64,000 nucleotides of DNA from assembly GCF_004514425.2 (NCBI RefSeq), contig NZ_MYFN02000004.1, positions 1 through 64,000 on the forward strand, read 5' to 3'. Each line of letters begins with the position of its first letter. Position 1 is the first letter of the stretch. The position numbers and the translations under genes are program-made. The stretch is from Shinella sumterensis (GTDB lineage Bacteria; Pseudomonadota; Alphaproteobacteria; Rhizobiales; Rhizobiaceae). The notes beneath the pieces were generated by a model that did not search any database, was not told where the DNA came from, and worked only from the letters and a program-made list of their open reading frames with translations. Below, in pieces: positions 53,361-61,883 of this stretch.

Positions 53361-54512
53361 TTAAAGCTCGACGGCCTCGATCTTCTTGTCGACGAAGCGC
53401 AGCGCGACCTTGCCGCCGATAAGGTTGAGGGCAGTCTCGCCGAAGAGTTCGCGGCGCCAGCCGGAAAGGGCGGCGACTTCGGCAGCCTCGCCCTCGATGG
53501 CGATCTTTTCGAGATCGTCGGAATTGGCGATGATCTTGGCCGCGACGCCTTCCTTTTCGGAGACGATCTTGAGCAGCACCTTCAGCATCTCGCTGGCCGA
53601 GGCCGCACCTTCGGGCACATGGTTCTGGCGCGGCAGGCGGGGCAGGTCGGTCTTGGGGATGGCGAGCGCCTCGCCGATGGCCTCCAGCAGTGCGGCGCCC
53701 GACTGTGAGCGCTCCCACCCCTTGGGGATGGTGCGCAGGCGTGCCAGCGCCTCGGCATCGGCCGGCTGCTGCTGGGCGATCTCGTAGATCGTGTCGTCCT
53801 TGAGGATGCGCGAGCGCGGCACGTTGCGGCTGCGCGCCTCGCGTTCGCGCCAGGCGGCCACCTTCTGCAGCACGGCCAGCTCCACCGGCTTCTTGACGCG
53901 CATCTTGAGGCGGCGCCAGGCATCGTCGGGATGCAGGTCATAGGTCTCGCGCGATTCCAGCACGGCCATTTCTTCCGTCAGCCACAGCGAGCGGCCGGCG
54001 ATTTCCAGCTTTTCCTTGAGCGCCAGATAGACGTCGCGCAGGTGGGTGACGTCGGCCAGCGCATATTCGAGCTGCTTTTCGGTGAGCGGCCGGCGGCTCC
54101 AGTCGGTGAAGCGCGAGGACTTGTCGATATGCACGCCCTTGATCTTCTGCACGAGCTGGTCGTAGGACACGCTGTCGCCGAAGCCGCAGACCATGGCCGC
54201 GACCTGCGTGTCGAAGATCGGATGCGGCAGCAGGTTGCCGCGGTTGAAGATGATCTCGATGTCCTGCCGTGCAGCGTGGAACACCTTCAGCACATCGGGA
54301 TTGGCCATCAGTTCGAAGAAGGGCGCAAGGTCCAGGCCCTTGGCCAGCGGATCGACGATGACCTCGGTCTCCGGACCGGCAAGCTGGATCAGGCAAAGCT
54401 CCGGCCAGAACGTCGTCTCCCGCAGGAACTCCGTGTCGATCGTCAGATACTCGGAACGGGCGAGCGTCTCACAGGCGTCGCGAAGGGCTGCGGTTGTCTC
54501 GATGATCTGCAT
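53361..54512 (-). CDS. rnd: Ribonuclease D
   Basis: A 3'-5' exoribonuclease that trims tRNA and other stable RNA precursors. The 383-residue protein has the DEDD catalytic motifs (D26 and E28 in TIDTEFLRET; D84 in HAARQDIEIIF; the third region at YALADVTHLRDVY with D and Y) and an HRDC domain (VLQKVAAWREREARSRNVPRSRIL). Size and order fit. It stands alone with a terminator-like inverted repeat upstream on its own 5' side, and a convergent DUF2000 gene at its 3' end. Confidence 0.96.
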   Translation of the reverse strand: MQIIETTAALRDACETLARSEYLTIDTEFLRETTFWPELCLIQLAGPETEVIVDPLAKGLDLAPFFELMANPDVLKVFHAARQDIEIIFNRGNLLPHPIFDTQVAAMVCGFGDSVSYDQLVQKIKGVHIDKSSRFTDWSRRPLTEKQLEYALADVTHLRDVYLALKEKLEIAGRSLWLTEEMAVLESRETYDLHPDDAWRRLKMRVKKPVELAVLQKVAAWREREARSRNVPRSRILKDDTIYEIAQQQPADAEALARLRTIPKGWERSQSGAALLEAIGEALAIPKTDLPRLPRQNHVPEGAASASEMLKVLLKIVSEKEGVAAKIIANSDDLEKIAIEGEAAEVAALSGWRRELFGETALNLIGGKVALRFVDKKIEAVEL

Positions 54513-54619
54513 AAGGACTTGGCCGGCTTTCTCGATTTTTTGGATCGGGCAGCTTTAGACGTTCCACGGTTTTGCCACAATCGAAAACTTGAGCACGGGT
54601 GCCCGTGCCCCAACCACCA

Positions 54620-54663
54620 TCGTCATGCGGGCGTGGATGCTCGGGTCAAGCCCGAGCATGACG
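54620..54663. repeat. Inverted repeat of the CGTCATCC family, copy 2
   Basis: ATGCTCGGG-TCAAG-CCCGAGCAT forms the core stem; outer CGTCATGC and GCATGACG also pair. It lies just after the 3' end of the multicopper oxidase gene and resembles the repeat at 50488. Confidence 0.7.
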
Positions 54664-54672
54664 GAGGAGAGG

Positions 54673-56026
54673 TTATGCCACCCGCACATAGCTCGTCATG
54701 CCGGTCTTCTGGTGCTCGATGATGTGGCAGTGGAACACCCAGTCGCCGGGATTGTCGGCAACCAGCGCGAGCTGCACCTTCTCGTCCGGCAGGATGAGAT
54801 AGGTGTCGGAGAAATGCGGGCGAAGCGCCTGCTTGTTGGAGTTGATCGGCTTGAAGGCGAGGCCGTGCAGGTGGAGCGGGTGCACCTGCGGCGTCGGGTT
54901 CTCGACATTGAAGATATAGGTCCTGCCCGCCTTCATCTCGGGCCCACGGCACCTTGTTGATGGCCCAGAAATTGTAGCCGAGCGAGCCGCAGATGCCGTC
55001 CTTCGGGCGCTCTTCCGCCGAGGCCGACAGGATGAACGGAATTTCCGTCGCCGCCGAAAGGTCGGGTTCGGACAGGGGGTTGGCGGCCAGCGCCGGCAGA
55101 TCCTGGAGATTGCGCTTCAGCGATGCGCCGGTGGCGCGGAAGGTGACGAGCGTCGTGGGCTTGGTGCCGCGCAGGTCCATCAGCGCAGCGATGGCGCCCT
55201 CGGTCTCGGGCATACGCAGCGCGAGGTCCAGTCGCTGGCCGGGGCCGATCATCAGGTGATCGAGCGCAAAACGGTCTGCCGCGGGATTGCCGTCGGCGGC
55301 GATGACGAGGGCGTCCGCGCCATCCACATTGAGAGTGAGGATGCGGGTGACGTCGGTGGCGGCGATGCGCAGCCGCACGAGCCCGCCGGCCGGCGCATCG
55401 TATTGCGGCGTCTGGCGCCAGTTGGCGGTGCGCACCGTGCCGAAGGTGCCGGCGCGGGCGGCATCGCGCGGCTTGAACTGCGCGATGAACTGCCCGTCGC
55501 CGCCCAGCCGCCAGTCGCGCAGGTTGAGCACGATCTCGGCGTCGAAGACGGGATCGGCGGGGTCCTCCACCACGATCACGCCGGCAAGGCCGCGGCCCAT
55601 CTGCTCCAGCGTGTTGCAATGGGGATGATACCAGAAGGTGCCGGCATCGGGCGGCGTGAAGGCATAGTCGAAACCGTCGCCGCCATAGACATAGGGCTGC
55701 GTGAGGAAGGGCACGCCGTCCATCCTGTTGTCGATGCGCAGCCCGTGCCAGTGCACGGTCGTCGGCTCGTCCAGCCCGTTTTCGAGGCGCAGCGCGAAGG
55801 GTACGCCCCGGCGCATGCGCAGCACCGGCGGCACCTCGGCGCCGCCATAGGTCATGGCCGCCCTGGTCGGCCCCTTGTCCGTGATCAGCGCATCGGTGCG
55901 GCGGGTCAGAAGCGTGGTTGCCGCCTTGGCGCTCGCCGGCTTGCCGAGCTGGCCGGCAAGGCCCATGCCGCCCGCATAGGCGCCGGCGACGAGTGCGCCC
56001 TTCATCAGCGTGCGGCGTGTCAGCAT
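54673..56026 (-). pseudogene. Multicopper oxidase, split by a 1-base insertion
   Basis: Two frames together encode one Tat-exported multicopper oxidase of the CueO/laccase type (about 450 residues). The N-terminal frame has RRTLMKGALVAGAYAGG and copper ligands HWHG (TVHWHGLRID) and HPH (WYHPHCN). It loses phase at 54940-54945, where GGGCCC has one G more than expected. The downstream frame (54673 to about 54950) supplies the rest: MKAGRTYIFNVENP, HPLHLHG and HCHIIEHQKTGM with the type 1 and type 3 ligands. Without it the protein would be inactive. Either a real pseudogene or a sequencing error in a GC run. Confidence 0.75.
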
Positions 56027-56051
56027 GGCGGTTCCCTCGGTAACGTTCAGC

Positions 56052-56178
56052 GCAACCCCTCATCCGCCTGCCGGCACCTTCTCCCCGAGGGGAGAAGCGA
56101 TGTGCCGCAGCGTTTCCGTTTCCCTCTCCCCTCGGGGAGAGGTCCGCCGAGCGAAGCGGAGGCGGGGTGAGGGGGCGA
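56052..56178. repeat. RIME-like repeat, partial copy 5, plus a second palindrome
   Basis: CCCCTCATCCGCCTGCCGGCACCTTCTCCCC-GAG-GGGAGAAG is the right half of the repeat. It is followed by CCCTCTCCCCTCGGGGAGAGG and TCCGCCGAGCGAAGCGGAGGCGGGGTGAGGGGGC, another palindromic unit of the same kind. Confidence 0.75.
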
Positions 56179-56253
56179 CGCGAAATGCCTTATCCTTCTA
56201 AACCTGAGCGCATATCTCAGCAATAACCTGCGCGCGATCAGATTGCCGCAGGC

Positions 56254-57495
56254 TCAGGGCTTGGTGTCGCGCTCCTTTTCCGGGGCGGCCAGCTTGTTGA
56301 AGAAGAAGGAGGTGCGCAGCAGGTTGCGGAAGCGGCTGCGGCGCGCGCCCGTCGGCACGCCCGGCCGCGCGCTGATGCGCAGCGCCGTATAGCCCATGAA
56401 GGCAAAGAGGATGATGGCGGTGTAGAGGAACAGCGCCTGCGGCCCGAAGAACTGCAGCAGCACGGACGCAAAGAGCGGCCCGATGATCGCGCCGCAGGAC
56501 CAGAAGAACAGCATGCCGGCCGAAACCAGCGCATGCTCGCCTTCGCCGGCATGATCGTTGGCGTGGGCCGAGCAGAGCGAATAGAGCGGCATGGCGAAGG
56601 CGCCGAAGACGAAGATGCCGACGAGGTTCTTCCATTCGTTGCCGCCGGCGAAGAAGGCGAGATAGAGCGCGGCAAGCGTCGAGCCCAGCGTGGCGACGAG
56701 GATGATCAGGCGCCGGTCGAGCCGGTCGGAATAGATGCCGAGCGGATATTGCAGCACCACGCCGCCGACGATGCCCGCGCTCATGAAGCTCGCGATGGCC
56801 GTCACCGAAAGCCCGATGTCGTGGGCATAGATCGGCCCGAGATTGCGGAAGGCCGCATTGGTCAGGCCCACGACGATGCAGCCGACGGTGGCGAGCGGCG
56901 AGATGTTCCACAGCTTCTTCACGTCGAAGCGGATCGCCTCCGGCACGGTGGGGCTGGAGCGGTCGGCAAGCGAGATCGGCACGAGCGACAGCGACAGCGC
57001 CATGGCGATGAAGGCGAAGATCTCGAACCCGCCGATGCCGAAGCCGGGGATGACATATTGCGCTGCCGTCACCGAGCCGAGGTCGACCAGGCGGTAGACG
57101 GAGAGCGTGCGCGCCCGGTTGGAATTGGTGACGGCGGCGTTCAGCCAGCTTTCGACGGTGGCGAAGAGGCTGGCAAAGCAGATGCCGGCGACGAGCCGCA
57201 TGGCGAACCAGAAGACGGGATCGATGACCAGCACCATGGCGATGGCCGAGGCGGACGCGATGGCCGCCATGGCGGAGAAGGTGCGGATATGGCCGATGGC
57301 CCGCAGCACGCGCGTCACGTAGATGCAGCCGATGGCAAAGCCGATGCTGTAGCCCGCGCCGACGATGCCGATCACCGAGGTCGAGAAGCCTTCATTGGCC
57401 GCGCGCAACGCGATGAACGTGCCCTGCAACCCATTGCCGCCGATCAGGATGCCGGCGGTGATAAGAAGCGGAATCAGGGGGCGAATCGTGGACAT
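56254..57495 (-). CDS. MFS transporter, YcaD-like
   Basis: A 413-residue membrane protein with 12 predicted helices of the major facilitator superfamily. Motif A-like sequence occurs as YSDRLDRRLIIL between helices in the second half, and YSIGFAIGCIYVTRVLRAIGHIRTFSA in the first. The general pattern (RLVAGICFASLFATVESWLNAAV) fits the YcaD group of efflux-like transporters with unknown substrate. No regulator lies beside it. The ATG at 57495 gives a normal first helix. Confidence 0.9.
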   Translation of the reverse strand: MSTIRPLIPLLITAGILIGGNGLQGTFIALRAANEGFSTSVIGIVGAGYSIGFAIGCIYVTRVLRAIGHIRTFSAMAAIASASAIAMVLVIDPVFWFAMRLVAGICFASLFATVESWLNAAVTNSNRARTLSVYRLVDLGSVTAAQYVIPGFGIGGFEIFAFIAMALSLSLVPISLADRSSPTVPEAIRFDVKKLWNISPLATVGCIVVGLTNAAFRNLGPIYAHDIGLSVTAIASFMSAGIVGGVVLQYPLGIYSDRLDRRLIILVATLGSTLAALYLAFFAGGNEWKNLVGIFVFGAFAMPLYSLCSAHANDHAGEGEHALVSAGMLFFWSCGAIIGPLFASVLLQFFGPQALFLYTAIILFAFMGYTALRISARPGVPTGARRSRFRNLLRTSFFFNKLAAPEKERDTKP

Positions 57496-57604
57496 GCGCC
57501 CACTATGGCGAAGCTTTCACGGAAAGGCAGGCGGGAAAGCGAAACGGGGTGCAAATCGTTTGGGTTGTGGGTGGTGGCCACAACCGAGAACGCCCCGAAC
57601 CGCC

Positions 57605-57979
57605 TCAGCCCAGCAGTTCGTCCATCATGCGCAAGTGGTCGGGCACCAGCGGCTTTTCGAAATAGCTCTTGACGAAATCGTACTGCATGGCCCGCTCGCG
57701 GTCCTTGCCGAGACGCGAACTGGTCAACATGGCGACGATGGGGGCATGGACCTCGAATTCCTCCGCGTAACGGTCCAGGAACTCGAAGCCGTTCATCACG
57801 GGCATGTTGATGTCGAGGATGATGGCATCGGGCGTGTCGCCGCGCAGCACGTCGAGCGCTTCCGCGCCGTCGAAGGCCTTCAGCACATGGATGGCCGGGT
57901 CGTATTTGCGGATCGTGTACTCGCAGATGAACTGATCGTTCTCGTCGTCATCGACGACCAGGATCGACTGGATTTTCAT
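57605..57979 (-). CDS. Single-domain response regulator
   Basis: A 124-residue CheY-like receiver: DDDEND acidic pocket (10-15), phosphoacceptor D56 in IILDINMPVMNG, T/S switch in MLTSSR and the K in YFEKPL. It has no output domain, so it should act by binding a partner or as a phosphate sink. Its start overlaps the 3' end of the histidine kinase gene by 32 bases, so it is almost certainly the kinase's partner. Confidence 0.93.
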   Translation of the reverse strand: MKIQSILVVDDDENDQFICEYTIRKYDPAIHVLKAFDGAEALDVLRGDTPDAIILDINMPVMNGFEFLDRYAEEFEVHAPIVAMLTSSRLGKDRERAMQYDFVKSYFEKPLVPDHLRMMDELLG

Positions 57980-59900
57980 GTTTTTCCTCGACGGGAAGCT
58001 CGATGATGAACCGGCTGCCCTTGTCCCTTGCCTCGTAAAGCGCGCTGCCGCCGAGCGATTCCGCGCTTTTCCTCAATATATAAAGGCCAAGCCCGCTGCC
58101 GAAGGACCGGTTGGGGTGCAGCCGTTTGAACATCCTGAACAATAAATGGCGGCTGGCGGGCGGAACGCCCAGACCGTTGTCCTCCACCGACAGTCGTATC
58201 CCGCCGGCGGAGCGGAGGACGCGGATATCGATCCTCGGCTGCGCCTCCTGCGGATCGTGATACTTGATCGCGTTGGAGAGCATGTTGCCGACGATGACGT
58301 CGAATTTCGATGGATTGCTAATAATTGTCAATTCTGCGGGGATGTGATTTTCGATGTGGATGCGCCTGAATTCCTCCAGGTGAGAGAGCGAATCCACGGC
58401 ATCGGAGACGGCGGCACGCAGCGCGATCGGGCGTTTTTCCTCCTCCATCAGGCGGTTGCGCGTGATGGTGATGATGTTCTGGATGAGGTGGTCGAGCCGG
58501 CCGAAATTCTTCTCCATGCGCTGGAGCGTCTGGCCGAGCCCCTTGAGGTCGCCGTCGGCCAGCATCATGCGCGAAATGTTGAGCAGGCCCATCGACGAGG
58601 CGATCGGCGAGCGCAGGTCGTGCGAGGTGCGATAGGCGAATTCCTCGAGCTCGGCATTGGCTTCGATCAGCGCGTGCTCGCTCTCCTTCCGGTCCGAAAT
58701 GTCGCGCACGATGCCGCTATAGACCGTCGAGCCGTGGCGATCGATGCGGGCGACCGCCAGGTCGAGCGGGAAGACCTCGCCGTTCTTGCGCCGGCCCTCC
58801 GCCTCGCGGCCGATGCCGATGACCTTGGCCTCGCCGCTGCGCTGGTAGTTGGCGATATAGCGGTCGTGCTCGCGGTGGTAGGGATCGGGCATCAGCATCT
58901 TGACGTTCTGGCCGATCATCTCGTCGGGATCGTAGCCGAAGATGCGCGTGCAGGCCGCGTTGACCTTGAGGATGGTGCCGCGGTCGTCGATCAGGATGAT
59001 GCCGTCCACGGCATTGTCGATGATGGCGGCAAGCTGAGCGCGGCTTTCGGCGAGGTCGTCCGCCATGCCGCGTGCCCGGCTCGACGAAAAATAGAGATGC
59101 GCGACCAGCCCGCCATAGAGGAGGCCGGAGATCACGATGAGCGAGGTGAGCGTGGAGCGCGCATTGCCGGTATCCGCCGTAAACGTGATGCCGAAGGCGA
59201 CCTCGTAGCGGGCCAGCTCGTAATAGGCCATCGCCAGCAGCACGAGATAGGTGGAAAGGCCCAGGATGCTGGCGAGGGTGGAGCGATGGAAGCCGGTCTC
59301 CTCGGTCTCGACGAAAACGATGGAAATGCCGAGCGCGATGAAGCAGCTGGCGCTCGGGATGGACATGCGCGTGAAGCGGATCCAGTCATGCGCGATATCG
59401 AGCGCGATCGCATAGCCGATGAGGGCCGCGGCGGCGATGATGATGGCCGAGAGCCCGAGCACGACCTGCACGGCGTCGGTCTTGCGCCTGATGACGCGCA
59501 GCAGCAGCGCCAGGCTGACGAGAATGAAGCAGAGGGCGGTGTTCGGCGCGATGCGGCCCGGCCGGCTGGTGCCGATGTCTACGAAGGGCGTGTTCAGGAG
59601 CGTGTCGATGCCGATATCGATCGCAAGGACGTGCTGCGACAGGGCCAGCACGCCATAGGTCAGGACCACCGCCAACATCAGCGCGGGCAGCGTCCGCAAA
59701 CCGCGCGAGGTGAAGAGGACGGCGGCACCGGTCATGGCGGCCGCGAGAGCCGCATTGAACTTCATGCCGAGAAGGGCGGGCAGGCGGGCGGCAAGAGCGG
59801 CCGGCTCCGCGAGCCAGAACGTCATCATGCCCATGCCGACGACGAGGCACCAGGTGCCCGCCGCAATGTTTGCCCGTTGCCAGGACCACTGCCAGTTCAA
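57948..59900 (-). CDS. Histidine kinase with membrane domain and FixL-like PAS
   Basis: A 650-residue kinase. Seven or eight helices occupy residues 12-275. A PAS domain (about 285-405) resembles the heme-PAS of FixL: LMPDPYHREHDRYI with H345 at the place of the heme histidine, then VIGIGREAEGRRKNGEVFPLDLAV with R365 in the signalling loop. The kinase core has H427 in FAYRTSHDLRSPIA, and N/G1/G2 ATP-binding boxes (NMLSNAIKYHD, DNGLGVP, GSGLGLYI). Start is TTG at 59900 with GGGGGAA upstream. The overlapping receiver is its partner. Oxygen sensing is inference; heme binding cannot be shown from sequence. Confidence 0.9.
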   Translation of the reverse strand: MNWQWSWQRANIAAGTWCLVVGMGMMTFWLAEPAALAARLPALLGMKFNAALAAAMTGAAVLFTSRGLRTLPALMLAVVLTYGVLALSQHVLAIDIGIDTLLNTPFVDIGTSRPGRIAPNTALCFILVSLALLLRVIRRKTDAVQVVLGLSAIIIAAAALIGYAIALDIAHDWIRFTRMSIPSASCFIALGISIVFVETEETGFHRSTLASILGLSTYLVLLAMAYYELARYEVAFGITFTADTGNARSTLTSLIVISGLLYGGLVAHLYFSSSRARGMADDLAESRAQLAAIIDNAVDGIILIDDRGTILKVNAACTRIFGYDPDEMIGQNVKMLMPDPYHREHDRYIANYQRSGEAKVIGIGREAEGRRKNGEVFPLDLAVARIDRHGSTVYSGIVRDISDRKESEHALIEANAELEEFAYRTSHDLRSPIASSMGLLNISRMMLADGDLKGLGQTLQRMEKNFGRLDHLIQNIITITRNRLMEEEKRPIALRAAVSDAVDSLSHLEEFRRIHIENHIPAELTIISNPSKFDVIVGNMLSNAIKYHDPQEAQPRIDIRVLRSAGGIRLSVEDNGLGVPPASRHLLFRMFKRLHPNRSFGSGLGLYILRKSAESLGGSALYEARDKGSRFIIELPVEEKHENPVDPGRR

Positions 59901-60001
59901 TCGTTCCCCCAGACGCGGTTCTGATCCGCCGCGTGGCGCACTCTAGCGGGAAGGGCCGGCCGGCTAAAGGTCTGCGGATGAAGGAACTGGGGAAAGGCCG
60001 G

Positions 60002-60493
60002 TCAGGCGGCCGTATCGTGTCGCGCGGCGGCTTCCAGCCGTGCGGTGAGCTGTTGCAGCTCCCCCGTCAGCGACCGCACGCTCTCCACGGTGCAGCCCGT
60101 CGCCTGGCGGATCGCCTTGAGGATGCCGATGGCCGAACCCTGCATCGCCTTGCCCTTGTCCGTGAGGGTGATCAGCACCTGCCGCTCGTCGGCCTTGTCG
60201 CGGGCGCGGCGGATATGGCCCGCCGCCTCCAGCCGCTTGAGGAGCGGCGAGAGCGTGCCGGAATCGAGCCCGAGCGTCTCGCCCAGCGCCTTGACCGTGC
60301 GGCCGTCCTCCTCCCACAGCGCCATAAGCACGATATATTGCGGATAGGTGAGGCCGTAGGGATCGAGCAGCGGCTTGTAGGTGCGGTTCATGGCATGCGC
60401 CGCGGAATAGACGGCAAAGCAGAGCTGCTGGTCGAGGGCCAGCGCGCCCGGCGGAATGTCGTTGGTCTCGGCTTCGTCACGTTTGTCTGTCAT
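60002..60493 (-). CDS. ohrR: Organic-hydroperoxide sensor OhrR (MarR family)
   Basis: A 163-residue MarR-family repressor with the OhrR signature LDQQLCFAVYSAAHAMNRTYKPLLDPYGLTYPQYIVLMALWE; C25 is the peroxide-sensing cysteine. A second cysteine in ATGCTVES suggests the two-cysteine type. Winged HTH follows. It is divergent from ohr, with a perfect palindrome between them. The MarR family protein is oxidised by organic peroxides and then releases ohr. Confidence 0.94.
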   Translation of the reverse strand: MTDKRDEAETNDIPPGALALDQQLCFAVYSAAHAMNRTYKPLLDPYGLTYPQYIVLMALWEEDGRTVKALGETLGLDSGTLSPLLKRLEAAGHIRRARDKADERQVLITLTDKGKAMQGSAIGILKAIRQATGCTVESVRSLTGELQQLTARLEAAARHDTAA

Positions 60494-60527
60494 GGTGCCA
60501 TTGTCGCATGGAACGACCGAAATTGCA

Positions 60528-60539
60528 ATTTTGCAAAAT
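60528..60539. promoter_or_regulatory. Candidate OhrR operator
   Basis: ATTTTGCAAAAT is a perfect 12-base palindrome between ohrR and ohr. A related imperfect one (ATTGCGCACAAT) follows. Position suits control of both genes. Confidence 0.65.
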
Positions 60540-60601
60540 CATATTGCGCACAATCTAATTTTGCGCTATCAACAATCATCAACACAGGAAAGGAGACACC
60601 C

Positions 60602-61024
60602 ATGCCCATTCTCTACAGGACCAAGGCTTCTGCAACCGGCGGCCGCGCCGGCCATGGCGCAACCGAAGACGGCACCGTCGATGTCACGCTGACCGTTCCC
60701 AAGGAACTCGGCGGCGATGGCGCCACCGGCGCAAACCCCGAAAAGCTTTTCGCTGTCGGCTATTCCGCCTGCTTCCTCGGCGCGCTCAAGTTCGTCGCCG
60801 GCAAGGAGAAGGTGAAGATCCCGGATGATGCCAAGGTCACCGCGACCGTGGGCATCGGCCCGCGCGAAGATGGCGGCGGCTTCGGCATCGAGGCATCGCT
60901 GGAAGTGTCCGCCCCCGGTGTCGACAAGGCCGTGCTGGAAGATCTCGTCAAGAAGGCGCATGTCGTCTGCCCTTACAGCCACGCCACCCGCGGCAACCTG
61001 GACGTCAAGACGACCGTCGTCTGA
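60602..61024 (+). CDS. ohr: Organic hydroperoxide resistance protein Ohr
   Basis: A thiol peroxidase that reduces organic hydroperoxides. The 140-residue protein has both catalytic cysteines in place, in YSACFLGAL and HVVCPYSHATRGN, and NPEKLFAVGYSACF at the active-site helix. Strong AGGAAAGGAG lies before the ATG. Regulated by the divergent OhrR. A hairpin terminator follows. Confidence 0.96.
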   Translation: MPILYRTKASATGGRAGHGATEDGTVDVTLTVPKELGGDGATGANPEKLFAVGYSACFLGALKFVAGKEKVKIPDDAKVTATVGIGPREDGGGFGIEASLEVSAPGVDKAVLEDLVKKAHVVCPYSHATRGNLDVKTTVV

Positions 61025-61041
61025 TCGGGCGCCCGAATTCG

Positions 61042-61072
61042 AAAGGCCGTCCCTTGTCCGGGGCGGCCTTTT
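61042..61072 (+). terminator. Intrinsic terminator of ohr
   Basis: AAAGGCCG(T)CCC pairs with GGG(G)CGGCCTTT, followed by a T-rich stretch. Confidence 0.75.
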
Positions 61073-61168
61073 GCTTGTTCCCCCGGAAACAGCGCATGCG
61101 GCCGCGCCGTGAGACCTTCTGATCACCGGACGAGAACAGCTCGTCACCCCAGAGATCAGGAGAGACCC

Positions 61169-61345
61169 ATGCGCACGTTCATCGTTTCCGCCACCATCGC
61201 CCTCGTCGCCGCCGTTTCCTTCGCCGCACCCTCGCAGGCCGGAAACTACAGCTACGGCTACAAGCCCCAGTGCTTCATCAAGAAGGTGAAGTCCTACGAT
61301 TACTACGGCAATGTCGTGATCAAGAAGATCAAGGTCTGCAAGTAA
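61169..61345 (+). CDS. Small exported protein, 58 residues
   Basis: A precursor with a signal peptide (MRTFIVSATIALVAAVSFAAPSQAG, cleavage near residue 24) and a mature part of about 34 residues rich in lysine and tyrosine: YSYGYKPQCFIKKVKSYDYYGNVVIKKIKVCK. Two cysteines may form a bridge. Short proteins of this pattern are common in Rhizobiales but have no known function. The AGGAGAG ahead of the ATG is good, and a hairpin terminator follows. Confidence 0.82.
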   Translation: MRTFIVSATIALVAAVSFAAPSQAGNYSYGYKPQCFIKKVKSYDYYGNVVIKKIKVCK

Positions 61346-61372
61346 CCCTTGTCGTTCATGGCCTCCCCGAAG

Positions 61373-61402
61373 GCCCGGATGTCCCCTGCATCCGGGCTCT
61401 TT
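61373..61402 (+). terminator. Intrinsic terminator
   Basis: GCCCGGATG/CATCCGGGC stem followed by TCTTT, 30 bases after the small exported protein gene. Confidence 0.75.
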
Positions 61403-61452
61403 GCCGTCGATACGGTCCTGAGCCGATTGGGTCCGCGCAATCCACCTCTCCC

Positions 61453-61480
61453 TTGTCATTGGAAAAATATAGGCTATATT
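61453..61480 (+). promoter_or_regulatory. Promoter and operator of the Xre-RES module
   Basis: TTGTCA (61453-61458), 16 bases, TATATT (61475-61480) is a plausible sigma-70 promoter. The 15-base palindrome AATATAG-G-CTATATT (61466-61480) covers its -10, a likely site for autorepression by the antitoxin. Confidence 0.7.
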
Positions 61481-61505
61481 CTTTCTCATGAAAGGAGATC
61501 GCATC

Positions 61506-61883
61506 ATGCAGCGCAAACCCGTTCTTCAGGCCAATGCCGAAGGCGTCGTGCTCACCAAGGCGGCGGTCAATGCGGCCGAGCGGCTCGGGCTGACGGCGCG
61601 CATCCTCTCGGCGGTCATCGGCGTTTCCGAGGCGACGGTCTCGCGACTCAAGCGGCAGGATGTGCTTCTCGAACGCGGCACCAAGCCCTTCGAACTCGCC
61701 GTGCTGCTCGTGCGCCTGTTCCGCTCGCTCGATGCCATCACCGGCGGCGACGAGGGGGTGGCCCGCGCCTGGATGAGCGCGGAGAACACGGCTCTCCAGG
61801 CCCGTCCCGTCGATCGTATCGTTTCCATTTCCGGCCTTGTCGATGTCCTTGCCTATCTGGACGCCCGTCGCGCTCTCGTCTGA
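61506..61883 (+). CDS. Xre/MbcA/ParS-type antitoxin
   Basis: A 125-residue protein that pairs with a RES toxin. The N-terminal part is HTH-like (LTKAAVNAAERLGLTARILSAVIGVSEATVSRLKR), and the C-terminal part is the DUF2384-type domain (RLFRSLDAITGGDEGVARAWMSAENTALQARPVDRI), which inserts into the toxin's active site in known complexes. The ATG at 61506 has AAGGAG eight bases upstream. Its end overlaps the toxin's start by 41 bases, so translation is coupled. It probably represses its own promoter. Confidence 0.92.
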   Translation: MQRKPVLQANAEGVVLTKAAVNAAERLGLTARILSAVIGVSEATVSRLKRQDVLLERGTKPFELAVLLVRLFRSLDAITGGDEGVARAWMSAENTALQARPVDRIVSISGLVDVLAYLDARRALV

